64,000 bases of DNA from Owenia fusiformis (Eukaryota > Annelida > Polychaeta > Sabellida > Oweniidae): NCBI GenBank assembly GCA_903813345.2, contig CAIIXF020000009.1:12644030-12708029 (forward strand). Reading direction: 5' to 3'. This document shows positions 20,206-32,099 of this stretch, piece by piece; position 1 is the stretch's first letter, and every line of letters starts with the position of its first letter. The position numbers were made by a program, and so were the translations under genes. A model generated the notes under the pieces. The model was not told the DNA's origin. It searched no databases and saw only the letters and a program-made list of their open reading frames with translations.

Positions 20206-23200
20206 CACTCCCCTCCATAAGTTTGGCAACATTATCTCCCCCATTGAACAACGTGTTAAAGCCTCTTTACGTTTGAATTTTTATTTACTTAACCTGCGAT
20301 GAAATAACTTATACTATTGATGGAAACGTAACTTGACTTTATTTCAAATACCTCCGAATTTTCCCAATTTTTTCCTCATTTACAATAGGTCGAACATTGA
20401 TGATAAATTTGATATATAAAATCGTCATTCCCATGTAAACCAATGGGAAATGGTGGGTTCGGGGCAAATCAGAAATCAGGATATCTATTCAGTAAAAGAT
20501 TCAGAAAAAATATTTTTGTATAGAAAATTGAGTTGTCTAACTTTTTTGTACACTAAGTGTTTAGTTTCCTTGATGAATACGAAAGTTACAGAGTTTCAAA
20601 GTCATTTTTGAAATGATCTTCGCCTCCTGTGTTATTTCAATAGGAGAGGTTTTTTGAAAAACATTTTTGACTTTAAAGACCAATAACTTTCTTGAACTTG
20701 AAGAAACGTATCAATTTTTTGTTATTTCGTCGCATGAGAATAACTTTGTACTATCTCACATTTTTATGGAACTGAGAAATCAAGGTTTGAAAGTTTAGAG
20801 GTCTGTATCTTACTTAGTATTGCTATGTGAAACTTGATTTTTTGTATGTCATCTGGTCTCACCCTAGAGATATCTTATATGAAATATCATACCTTGAAAC
20901 AATTTACAAGATCCTTTTTTAAAACTATGGAAATGGAGTTGATACAATTTCCCACCGGAATAACAGCTTATTTCTAATTTCAAATTGTTATATCTGATAT
21001 CAACTGTTTCAACCAATCAACTCTGTAAGAATTGGTCATGTGACTTGCAAAACTTGGAGTTATATATATATCTTTTATTGACTCTTTAAACAATCTTATA
21101 TTAAAACAAAGTATGCCAATATGCATGTTATTGTATCTAGAATGAAAAATAATGTTTTGCTTTGTAAAAAAGTCTTCAAAAACCAAAGAATATTATTTAA
21201 TAAAATAAAGAAAATTCAATTTATAAAACTTTAAAATCAATTTCTCAAATAAGTACAATTATTTCTTAATTTTGGAATCTCAGGACACCCTTCAAATAGA
21301 ATTTATTGCCTTTGAAACTAAGGCAGAAGTACAATGCATTGAAACCAATGATGCCAATACGGTCCCCCACATATTTCCCTCGGTATAAACCCTGTAGCCT
21401 AAACCTCCCAGCACATTACAATGTAGCCCCTAAGGGCCGGTCCGCTGGTCATTATCAGGTTATTTTTGATACAAACTAGTTGATCTTTTCACTGGGTATA
21501 GGAGAATAACATTGCAACTGGTCCATAATTCCATTTTGACCAGCAGGTTTCAGATCCTTAGGGCCTAAGACATAACCAATTTTTATTACATGCACATGGA
21601 AGAAATTTGAAAATAGAAAAATAAATTCTAATTCATTTTAGATTAATGAAAGTGATGAAACCTCGATTTAGGTAATCACATTTTTGTTCATTGGGATGCA
21701 GCTATCATTATCCATTCATTTTCTGTTGTTTGCTACTCTGTGGAGTACAATTGGGAATTGAAGCAATTGTAGAAGTGGAGACTAAGAGTGGCTCTTTGTA
21801 AAGAAATTGAACCAATTTGTTACTTTTCCAAAATAAAATGTAGATGATCTAAAAACAATGATCCCAAAAATGCAAAAGAAAGGACAAATCTGAAAAACAT
21901 ACTAGTAATAAAATAACTAAAAAGATCCCAGATGTTCAGGGAAAAGTGCAAAGTAAATCATAGATGAAGAGAAAATAAAATAAGTGTTTTAAGGGACTAT
22001 ACTAACATAAAGATAACTCCTTATTGATATAGTGTATGGTCAGTAAAAGTTAAAGCTAGTTTAAATAGATTTAGCTTTTTTCCACAAACTATAAAACATC
22101 ATTTTGAAAGAGATTTCAATAGTATACAGACAGTGATTGCCTTTGAGCAATGTAGTGCAAAATATGACAGTTACTATTTGTTTTGATTACTATATCTAGT
22201 ATATAACCTATTATCATGTACTTTATTTGAAGAAACAAATAAGTAGTCTTTCATTTTCAACATTTAATGATGACAGCTTCGTATATGCATTTCTATTGCA
22301 TTTGGCCATTCAAACCCCTATAAGACCTGGTAGCAGGGAAGATAAAGGGTACTTTTGACTGCTCACATGATCTAATTAGCTGGTCATTTGTACTTTTCAT
22401 CTTCCCTGGTAGCGAGGATTTAGGTTTTCGAGGAAATTAGTAATTCTATTTCATACACTCCTGCGATGAAAATACTTATACTATTGATGGAAACGTAATT
22501 TGACTTTAATTCCAATACCTCCAAATTTTCTCAATTTTTTTCCTCAATTACAATAGGTCTAAAATTGATGATAAATTTGATGAATTTTAAAAAATCGATA
22601 TTCCCATGTTAACCAATGGGAAATGGTAGGTTTGTCGCAAGTCATATGACAGAATATCCATCCATCCGAGTCCTTGCAAAAAATACGAGTTAGGCAGGCA
22701 ATTGAATTTGCTAACTTTATTTAACAAAAAATTGATATGTTTCTTCAGGTTCAACAAAGTTATAGGGCTTTAAAGTCAAAATTGTTTTTCAAAAAACCTC
22801 TCCCATTGAAATAACACAGGAGGCGAAAAATTATTTTCAAAAATGACTTTGAAGCGCTGTAACTTTAATATTCATCAAATAAACTAAACACTTAGTGTTA
22901 AAAAAAGTAAGACAATTCTATATACAAATATTTTTTGCTGAATCTTTTACTGAAAAGATATCCTGATTTCTGATTTGCCCCGAACCCTCCATTTCCCATT
23001 GGATTACATGGGAATGACGATTTTCAAAAATTCATCAAATTTATCATCAATTTTCGACCTATTGTAATTGAGGAAAAAAATTGAGAAAATTTGGAGGTAT
23101 TGGAAATAAAGTCAAGTTACGTTTACATCAATATTATAAGTTATTTCATCGCCGGTTAAGTAAATAAAAATTCAAACGTAAAGAGGCTTTAACACATAGT

Positions 23201-24123
23201 TCAATGGGGAAAAAAGGTTGCCAAACTTATGGAGGGGAGTGTATCATGTGGCCATGAATAATCCAATGAGCATCCATAATACAAAGAGTAATTAAGGGCA
23301 TATAATTTTAATATGCATGGGAATACACATACTGTATCATTTTATTTTTTTGATCTACTTGTAATAGTTCTAAAACTAAAACATGAAAGGCCAGGCATGC
23401 AAACCTGCATGGTATTGTGTTTTGACTTACAAAACATTATTTCATTCTAGATACAATAACATGCATATTGGCATACTTCGTTTTAATATAAGATTGTTAT
23501 AACTCCACGTTTTGCAAGTCACATGACCAATTCTTAGACAGTTGATTGGTTGAAACAGTTGATATCAGATATGACAATTTGAAATTAGAAATAAGCTGTT
23601 TGTATGGAGATGGTACAATTTCACACTGAATTCTAGCTTAATGAGAGGGAATTGAGATGGGGCATGTATCTGAGATGAAAGCCTGTGTTTCAAATAGTAA
23701 AATTCCATGTCTATCTCAATTTTTTTGAAAATGGCAGTTAGTACAAAGTTATTCTCACGCGACGATTTGTTAAATAAAGTTATCAAATGTAATTGCCTAC
23801 TCAAGTTGTATTTTTTGCAAGGACTTAGATGGATGGATATTCTGTCATATGACTTGCGGCACACTTACCATTTCCCAATGGTTAACATGGGAATGTCGAT
23901 TTTCAAAAATTCCTCAAATTTATCATCAAGTTTCGACCTATTGTAATTGAGAAGAAAATTGAGAAAATTTGGAGGTATTGGAAATAAAGTCAAATTACGT
24001 TTCTATCAATAGTATATGAAGTATTTTCATCGCAAGTTAAGTAAATAAAAATTCAAAGGTAAAGAGGCTTAAACACGTAGTTCAATGGGGGAGCTAAGGT
24101 TGCCAAACTTATGGAGGGGAGTG
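20206..24123. mobile_element. Large foldback DNA element (TcMar-type ends, TA target)
   Basis: The ends are CACTCCCCTCCATAAGTTTG and its inverse, each flanked by TA. The arms remain inverted over roughly 700-950 bases: 20206-21160 pairs with about 23425-24123, recognisable to the inner phrase 'ttgcaaaacttggagttata' and its complement. The centre (about 21180-23400) has no transposase and holds a younger relative at 22456-23241. The insertion site can be read directly: joining the flanks gives the same phrase as an uninterrupted unit of the minisatellite at 20061-20085, with TA duplicated once. The terminal sequence and TA target fit Tc1/mariner-type non-autonomous elements. Confidence 0.85.
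22456..23241. mobile_element. Nested foldback element of the same family
   Basis: Starts CACTCC and ends GGAGGGGAGTG, with TA on both sides. The interior matches the 777-bp copy at 25616-26392. About 90 bases of the left terminal repeat are missing: the sequence jumps from CACTCC directly to TGCGATGAAA. Its presence inside the larger element shows two rounds of transposition. Confidence 0.8.
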
Positions 24124-24245
24124 TACATGTTCACGAACGTGTTCCCTCATAAACGTGTAGCTTGACCTCCTTGGAGGGGGGTCATTATTTTACACGCACA
24201 CGTTCTCTAAGTCTCATAAACGTATAGCTTGACCTCCTTACTATC
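24124..24245. repeat. Minisatellite, right part
   Basis: Continuation of the array at 19911-20205, with two further units ('ataaacgtgtagcttgacct', then 'ctcataaacgtatagcttga'). Confidence 0.8.
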
Positions 24246-24608
24246 AGAGAGAATGTTCCCGACTATCAATCAAACGGCAAGTATTTCAGAAATGATTATA
24301 GCCCATTCACTCTCTCCAAGGTAATGTTCGATGTCAGAAATCATCTACTTAGCAATAAGTCAGTCCCTTCAACATGTGATGGGATAATATTGAATCAATA
24401 TCAGTGATTTGAGAATGTTTTGACCACCCCCTATCTACTGTAGGCGCCAGTATGATGCTTTTGGGTTACCCTGCTGAGCACAGATCGGAGTTCTAAACTC
24501 ACTGAAGACAAACCTTTTATCTCCTTTATTACGCGCCTTTAGAGACTGATTCAAACGAATACACAAAGTACATGGTTTGATAGTAACCCAATGATTTGAT
24601 TTTGGTTC

Positions 24609-25555
24609 CTTAAAAGAGAGCTTCGTCTACATGAAAAAAAGTTATTTTATCCCATACTTGGACGTGTTTCAGGTCATAATTTAAAGCAGGTTTGTAATAA
24701 CCTATATTTTCATCAGCGGGCAGATATAATAGCTTTACGTCCTGGCTGGAGCGGACAGATATATTATATCTGCCCGCTAAATGTACGTCATAATCACCGT
24801 TCGCATATTGGCTTATTTTATGTATCGTTCGATCTTTTGATGGTTTAGAAGAAGGAAAAGAGTACACTTACAGACTTATGCATGTTAATAATCAAAGTTT
24901 CGGGAAAATAAATCTGGATAAATATCTAAAAGAAAAGGAATTAAAAGTCAGCCACGGCCACGAAAACAAAACTGGACATGAATATTCTAAAATAATTCCT
25001 ACGGTTGGCTGGACATTTTCTTAACTCGGACCCTTTTCCTAATAGCTTTGAAATCTCGTTAAAGTCTCGTTTTTAATGAGATTTTAGGAGATCTGCATTT
25101 TTAACACAGAATTACACACATTACACACAGAATTCTATTTGAATTCTGTGTGTAATTTTCTATCACAACAACTTTGATTTGCAACGTTATTTACCTTTAT
25201 ACAAATTCTAATGATTTTCTGGTTTTCTAAAAAGGTCGGGCTAAATCCTCATTGACACAATGCTGAAAAACCTTAAAAGTTAATTTACTCCTACAAGGAT
25301 CACAACTTTAATGTGGAATCACAATCCACCTGTCAATAAGATCATATAGTTACATTCCAATTAAATGTTTTAAGTTGATCCAAATGAAATTACTTCTTAA
25401 ATCAAGAAATAAATGACTCTGGCAATACATTTACATGTATTCTAGCCCTACCCTCACCCTAGCCCTACCAATACCCACGATGCCATCTATTTTCCATTTA
25501 TATGGAAAAAGGTCAAGTGAACTATGTGGTATGGGATAAACAGATCATCCTATAG
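24609..25555. repeat. Dispersed repeat, copy A, with fossil coding sequence
   Basis: Shares several blocks with 46310-47103: 'cttaaaagagagcttcgtct', 'atcccatacttggacgtgtt', the inverted pair 'gcgggcagatata' and 'tatatctgcccgc', 'gttcgcatattgg', a degenerate coding block near 24850-25020, and 'gtatgggataaacagatcat'. Block order differs between copies, so rearrangement has occurred. The coding block reads LYGGLEEG-like to KIIPTVGWTFS with gaps and is not intact. The nature of the parent element is unclear; see the copy at 46 kb. Confidence 0.65.
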
Positions 25556-25556
25556 T

Positions 25557-26460
25557 CGGTTCAGGATATTAGGATTATCCCTTGGCCAATATAATATATC
25601 TTCCCTCGGGACCTACACTCCCCTCCATAAGTTTGGCAACCTTAGCTCCCCCATTGAACAACGTGTCAAAGTCTATTTACCTTTGAATTTTTATTTCCTT
25701 AAAATACTTATACTATTGATAGAAACATAATTTGACTTTATTTCCAATACCTCCAATTTTTCTCAATTTTTTCCTAAATTACAATAGGTCGAAACTTGAT
25801 GATAAATTTGAAGAATTTTTGAAAATCGTCATTCCCAAGTTAATCAATGCGAAATGGTAAGTGTGCCGCAAGTCATATGACAGAATATCCATCCATCCAA
25901 GTCCTTGCAAAAAAATACAACTTGAGTAGGCAATTAAATTTGCTAACTTTATTTAACAAAAGATTGATACGTTTCTTCAGGTTCAACAAAGTTATTGGTC
26001 TTTAAAGTCAAAAATGTTTTTCAAAAAACCTCTCCCATTGAAATAACACAGGAGGTGAAAATTATTTTCAAAAATGACTTTGAAACTCTGTAACTTTTAC
26101 TGAATAGATATCCTGATTTCTGATTTGCCCCGAACCCACCATTTCCCATTGGTTTACATGGGAATGACGATTTTCAAAAATTTATCAAATTTATCATCAA
26201 TGTTCGACCTATTGTAAATGAGGAAAAAAATTGGGAAAATTCGGAGGTATTTGAAATAAAGTCAAGTTACGTATCCATAAATAGTATAAGTTATTTCATC
26301 GCAAGTTAAGTAAATAAAAATTCAAACGTAAAGAGTCTTTGACACGTTGTTCAATGGGGGAGCTCAGGTTGCCAAACTTATGGAGGGGAGTGTACATGTA
26401 AGTCCCTCGGGCAGATATATTATGTTGGCCTCCGGATAATCCCAATATCCCGAACCTCAT
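25557..26460. mobile_element. Palindromic element interrupted by a younger foldback
   Basis: Left arm 25557-25612 (tcaggatattaggattatcc ... cttccctcgggac) is the inverse of 26402-26458 (gtccctcgggcagatatatt ... ccgaacc). The interruption at the centre of the palindrome is the complete element 25616-26392. A partial relative of the arm lies at 42550-42590. Confidence 0.75.
25616..26392. mobile_element. Complete 777-bp MITE of the CACTCCCCTCC family
   Basis: Both termini are intact (CACTCCCCTCCATAAGTTTG and complement), flanked by TA. The outer roughly 250 bases on each side are inverted repeats of one another; the unique middle matches the nested copy at 22456-23241. No reading frame of note. 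It is the best reference copy in the window for this family. Confidence 0.9.
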
Positions 26461-27554
26461 ATAGGATAATCTCTATATCCCCGGGGGTTTATATAGTGTA
26501 TTCGATACGTGGAAGCCTTTATATGATATAATAATGGTACCCCGGGTAATGGTATCTCTACACCTTCGATATATGTACGTAGATTCTTGTATTGCTCAGG
26601 AATTGTAAAATGTTGTCATGACAACTTTATCTAGGGCTGTGTTTTTGTTACCAAGGTTTCAAGAATATTTGTGCTACACTTATATTGAGTAAGAAGATTG
26701 ATAGCTATCCAATATGGAAATTATGAGAGTATTTCCTCCAAATCAAGGCAATCTTTTATTCTATTATTCTATTATAGTGACTAGTTATCTCACATACATA
26801 CATGCATTAGTACGTATGATGCTTCCTTTTCTAGAATAAGGCAACTGATTAATCATATTGACCGTTCTCCTCAAGTAAAATGGTCGATTAAGTTTATGGT
26901 AATGACAAGATGATCCTATTTTCAGCAGTGATGATATATAATGCAGTTTAAAGTAACCCTTTATGATTTTCCTCTATAATTAGCTGATCGTTATTTTCTG
27001 TATATTGGGAATTGGAGAGAGTCTAAGTGATTCACTTGCAGCAATCTCTATTTTCATAAGTGAATTATGACGTAAGCGGGAAACAAGGATTTGGATGAAT
27101 GGGAGGGGGAGTAATCATGTATATAATGCCATATATAAGGTAAATTCCCACTGTGGTCGAAAACCGGGTTCTATCAAAGTCTAATGATGAATAGACCATA
27201 TGAAAATGTCTGTGTGCAGGGGTTATGCAATCGCTGGGGAATGATGCCACACATGCCCAGGTAGGCTTTGCACATGCGAAATGAACGTTTTCATAATGGA
27301 GGTAGATATCGTTTATTTCCCACTTTATAGCAAGGTTTTATTCTTCTAATTCGAGACTAACAGATAAGTCCAGGTATGTTAGTCCTAGCTTCGAATATAA
27401 CTCACCCATCTATTTGTCAACTGGAAATTTGTAATGCCTGTTTTATGTTTGATTCTTTTTTGCTTTACTCAATCACAATAGGATTGAACATGTTGAATTT
27501 TTTGATATTGTATACCGCTCACATAAACATTAAAACATTGAAATTTAATTTTTT
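26461..27554. other. Intergenic, nothing recognised
   Basis: AT-rich, with short palindromic remnants up to about 26560 related to the flanking element. No exon supported. Confidence 0.5.
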
Positions 27555-27860
27555 CTAGTTCGGGGAGATTCCCCATAGACCTCATAAACATAAACATAAA
27601 CATGTTACAAAATCACAAAAAGTGCAACATATTTTCTTGTATTGGACAGATAACATTTTCTTTTGCTGGACATATTTTAATTTGCATAACTATTCAATAC
27701 ATACGGATTATATGAAAATTGAAAGAAGACAACAGATGTAATTCAATTTAAAATGAACTTTCTACTATACCCGCCATGCATGGTATCTGACCCGAACGAG
27801 CCACCTGGTGGTGAAACTGGTAACTACCTATTCGCATCTGCGTTATTGCACATCTGCTAC
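27555..27860 (+). repeat. Dispersed repeat, copy 1 (about 280 bp)
   Basis: Matches 35196-35465 in the same orientation over its whole length, from 'attccccatagacc' through 'aaaatcacaaaaagtg' and 'taatttgcataactattc' to 'gagccacctggtggtgaaac'. Copies differ by roughly 10-15 percent. There is no tail or terminal inverted repeat, so the class is unclear. It abuts the donor site of the exon at 27867. Confidence 0.75.
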
Positions 27861-27866
27861 ACTTAC

Positions 27867-28371
27867 CCCGTGTTGTTCCTAACGAGGTCAGCAATGTGAA
27901 TGACTTGTCTAGTTTTACGAAACAAATCTATTCCTGCACCGGGCCAGGCCATGATTGAGAGACTCACAAGATCGGTACTATTAAACGGAGGCAGCTGAAC
28001 GAGTGTATCTTTGTGCAATGGAGGTCCCAAATGTGACATCAACCCTCTGCATATAAAATCAAACTCTTTGGGCCAGTTGTCTTTTTTATCAGTATAAGCC
28101 CTTGGCCTTGATACAAAATCATATTTTTCATTCGCTCTCTTTCTGGCATTTGTTTTTGTCCCCTCCTTGAATATTCGATCAAGCTGTAGAACTGATTTAA
28201 CAGAGCGTTCATCTACTATAAACAATGGAGTGGACTCCTCTGGATAGTCATTTGCTTCGGCTTCTTCTTTAAACTCAGAATACTTCATCATCAAGTTATT
28301 GCAATAGTCATTGAGCTGTCTTGTCGTTTCTTGTTGGATCAGTCTATCCTCATCTAAGATACTGAATTCCT
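27867..28371 (-). CDS. Internal exon of an unrecognised gene
   Basis: A 505-base minus-strand exon. It is preceded by a good acceptor (gctgatttcag|GAATTC) and followed by an AACACGGG|gtaagtg donor, and is open throughout in one frame (168 codons, from EFSILDEDRLIQQETT to LVRNNTG). Composition is clearly protein-like: an acidic N-terminal stretch (EFKEEAEANDYPEE), a basic patch (TNARKRANEKYDF), then a more hydrophobic C-terminal part (LPPFNSTDLVSLSIMAWPG). No family motif is recognised and there is no in-frame ATG that would make it a first exon with a strong start. Neighbouring exons were not located. Gene reality is well supported by splice sites and length; function is unknown. Confidence 0.7.
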
Positions 28372-31281
28372 GAAATCAGCCATACATGTGTGTTATTAAA
28401 AGTAGATTTTTAGAATTCTGGGAGATTATAGTTCTCACTTTACCTTGTCAGGGCCGTAGCCAGCAGGCATGAGGCGGGCGAGGCAGTCGCCAAATTTTGT
28501 CAGACAAAATCACATTGATAAATGGACGTAGCACGAGGCAATAAATTATTTAGGAAAGAAATCTTCTTTTTGTATGAAAACATGAAAAGAAATCTAATGC
28601 TATGGTGATTTTCCCTTGATTGATATTAAAATACAACCAATGACATCAAGCTGGCCATTTATGTTATCATTGCAAGCTAACATTTCTGGGAATGTCACAC
28701 ATAGGAAATTAATAAATGCTTATTTTGCCTATTAATATCATGTAAAAATTTGGCTATTAATGTCTAAATGGACACAGCCAAGGAAAAATTGCTTAAATAA
28801 AAAAAATTGCAAGGTATTCCTGATCACCGGAAAAGAAACATCGAAAATTCCCCACTTGGTTAAAACCTCGTGGCGACAATAAGAATAGTAGCTAAGGTAT
28901 TGGAAACTCGTTTATCCTGTTGAATCGGAGAACACACGGGTATAAGAGAATAATGTATACATATACATCGCCTATTTTTAGCATCATGTATTAGCACGAT
29001 ACTTGTTGATTATTGGAAAATCATTATTCTTTGTTTTCTGGCATAATTGGTCGCGTTTCTGATTCCTACGGGGAATATTGTCGTCGGCTTTGTCTTATGT
29101 TTGTTTTCACCAATCCCACCACCGCCTCTTATCAAACTTGCTTTGACTATCTGCTGGGCTTAAAATGAATTATCAAGATCGGAACGACACGATGAAAAGT
29201 AAAAACTGTGTTTCAACTCTCTGACATTGACACTTTTTCAGAATATATCGTGGTGAATAAACGACAGTGAAGAAAATTTGTTTATGTGTGAAGGAGGAAG
29301 AAGATAGGAATTCCTTGTTAAAAAACAATATATTTGATACTTCCCAGCTATATGCACTGTACAATGATCTGAATCGAGGCATTTCGTTTGAAGAAATCTA
29401 ATTTCTCATCAATTTACAAAATGGTTTATGAATTGACAAAAGGGTGTGAATTGATGAAAGTTATGAAATTATTAGATTAGCAGCAGTGTAATGTCTAACC
29501 AAGCATGTAATGGCATATTTTTTATTTCCAGGGTAGCTCTACCACTCGTTTGAATTACTCTCGTCGGTACCCAGGGTTTTCCAGTTCATGACTAATACTA
29601 AATGAAGTAAAAGATACCTTAAATTATGCCATCTCCAAAATCTTCTGGAGCGTTGACGTATCAGGTTGTGTTGTTTATTTCTTGTGACACGCTTGATTGC
29701 TTTGTAGCATGCTAGATTGTTTTGTTTCTTGTTTGTGACATGTCTGCTTATTTATTGTTTGTGACATGGTTATAGTTACTTGTCGGTGATATTAATGTTA
29801 GTTTTGTTGATATGTCTGTTTCATTTTTTGTTTGGTTTTACTATTTCTAATTTTTCCCTTCAAAACCACCGATCGGTATCACATCATTATTTTAATTGCC
29901 ATTGATCTTGCCACATAAAATTGCATTTTTGAAATTATGTCACCTAGAATAACAAACAAAGTAAATGTCGCTTTCAGTATCAAATAATATGAGACAGAGA
30001 CACTTCAGTCTCAAGATCATCGGGAGTGTTTATAATAGGACTCTCAGCTCGCCTCAAGTCTTCGCCGCGTCTAAGGTACTGTTTTTCATCTTATATCAGG
30101 TATCAAGTATGTAAAATAAACATTGCTAATAGATTTTCTATAGCCAGTAAAATGGTTGTTTTTCAAATATGCCCTCGAACCTGCCTATTCAACACATTTC
30201 GTTCTTTTTTAATATACTGCATTGTTCTCTTGGTTTTCTATGCAAATAAGCATAGTGCATGCAGTAGTAAATAAATGATAAATGGTTCGATTTCTTGCCA
30301 GATATCCAAGTCTTTCGATTCACCACTGTTTTCCGCTAAGTTCATGTATACAGTATTGTTCCTTGATACACGATTGTATGTTTCTTCATTGATTCAGACA
30401 CGGTCTTGATGTTGTATCAGAGGTTTCACTATCATCAATCATTAGAATTTGATTAATAAATGTTTACATTCAGGTAGGAATCAATCAGTGAATTTTATGG
30501 AAACTGTAACTAATACTATTATTTATAGAAAGGATCTGCTAGATGTTAAGTTAGCTTGAGTGTGACCTTGGTCAAGGGCGAACGCAAAACTGGAACATGT
30601 TTTCATGTTTTCAAGCTCTCGGAGAACTCGGTTCGGGTATAAGAGCCCACACATTTGAATTTGTAGGAACGGTTAAATCGATTATCGTGTACACTGAATT
30701 GAAACATGGTAACAGTTAAAGAATGAATGTCCGACTTTAACGATAGAAGCTTTTTTACCAAAATATCCGGTCGGGATGATTGCGATATCTGACCATCGGA
30801 AATATGGTGTAAATTTCAGATAACTTACCCAAGGTAGCTCCTAATCGAAATCGATCGACGACAGGCCCTTTGAATTTAGAATAGAATCTTTGCGAAATAT
30901 TATAAATAAGTAGAGAAAGACATATTGGTCCACTCTGAGTAGCTGCATCAATACAAAACTCTCACACCAAGCAGAAGTGTCATCGTTTCATTTCGACCAA
31001 TGTTTACTTTGATTTCATCATTTAGCTAAATTCGAAATTGTTTCTCGATTGACTTTGCATTGTACTAATACATATTCACTCTAATGTGAGTAATTCTGAC
31101 ACCTTCTTTGTTTTGCAGGAAGAAAAAGGGAGCTGATCGAAGATCGTTAGCTCGCACGATTGGTATAGACAGAGCTGTGAACCTTTTGCAAATAAATGGA
31201 TTAATGGGGTTTCCTTTTCTCAGTATGTACGACATTGACAACCGAAAATATATACAGGTGTGAAAGAAATTATGGTCCCCC
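28372..31281. other. Mostly intergenic or intronic; two weak exon candidates
   Basis: No strong gene. Two plus-strand candidates, 30009-30075 (after 'cacttcag', before 'gtactg') and 31119-31263 (after 'tttgttttgcag', ending TGA), have compatible splice phase and would join to give a short basic stretch (RKKKGADRRSLARTIGIDRA). No family recognised, so they are noted only. Confidence 0.25.
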
Positions 31282-31502
31282 GGGGATTATGGTCCCCTTT
31301 CTTAACGGCCCTTTCATAGGCCCTGATTGTGCATAACATAATAAGGGAAAGGGGTCACCATAAATTTGAAAGACCATTTTACACCGGTCCTATTAATTTA
31401 TGGTCCTACTCTCCATTGATTTATATGGTGACCCCTTTCCCTTATTATCTTATACACAATTAGGGCCAGTAAGGGCCGTTGAGAAAGGGGACCATAATCC
31501 CC
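31282..31502. mobile_element. Foldback/MITE with about 80-bp arms
   Basis: 31282-31362 (ggggattatggtcccctttc ... ggtcaccata) is the inverse of 31424-31502 (tatggtgacccctttccctt ... ccataatcccc), with a few mismatches and a 60-base loop. Non-coding. Confidence 0.8.
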
Positions 31503-31540
31503 ATTTTTATTCATCTATTTTCATTTAACAAGCTGTATTC

Positions 31541-31946
31541 CATACCTGAAGAGGTTTCAGGGACATATCAACCGGGAAATATTTTTCGTATGTCCCGCTC
31601 CAACGGAGCTCCGGGACATATTTTTCGTATGTCCCGCTCAAAAAAAATTTTTGAAAACATTTTTTAGAAAAAATTAAAAAATAAATTCGGGAAAAAAATT
31701 TGAAAATAAAAATTTGAAAAAAATTGTGGAAAAAATTCTGAAAAAAAATTATGCAAAAAAATGTGGAAAAAAATTTTGAAAAAAAATTTGAAAAAAGATT
31801 TTGGAATTTTTTTTTCATTTTTGAAAAAATTGAAAACAAATTTGGAAAAATTTGATTTTTTTGAAAATGATAACATAGTTTGCAAGTTAACACATCAGAG
31901 CATATGGGATACATGCTTATTATTTCAAACCTCGTCAGGTATGGAA
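31541..31946. mobile_element. Short element with terminal inverted repeats and an A-rich core
   Basis: The left end 'attccatacctgaagaggtt' is matched on the minus strand by the right end 'attccatacctgacgaggtt'. Inside are two copies of 'catatttttcgtatgtcccg' and then a roughly 245-base A/T-biased core. Confidence 0.65.
31625..31870. repeat. Low-complexity G-A(n)-T(n) repeat
   Basis: Irregular units of the form GAAAAAAATTT, with occasional TGG and ATG, about 20 units. Open frames on both strands here (rich in Phe/Lys) result from the composition and are not genes. Confidence 0.85.
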
Positions 31947-31972
31947 TACAACAGTTATGCACGGTCGGTTTG

Positions 31973-32072
31973 GATACAGGAAATATCACTTGGGATATAC
32001 AATATATCTTCCCTTGGTCCCTTCGGTCCCTCGGGAAGATATATTGTATATCCCTCGGGATATTCCCTGTAT
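31973..32072. repeat. Perfect-looking palindrome centred on CCCTCGGG
   Basis: 'ggatacaggaaatatcactt' through 'caatatatcttccc' at 31973-32014 is inverted at 32031-32072. Related in motif to the palindrome arms at 25557 and 26402. Confidence 0.75.
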
Positions 32073-32099
32073 CCAAAACCTCCCAGTGCATAACCCCTA

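Noticed and set aside
31525-32093. Several overlapping open frames on both strands rich in Phe or Lys
   Set aside because: They result from the A/T low-complexity repeat and palindromes; both strands are open for compositional reasons.
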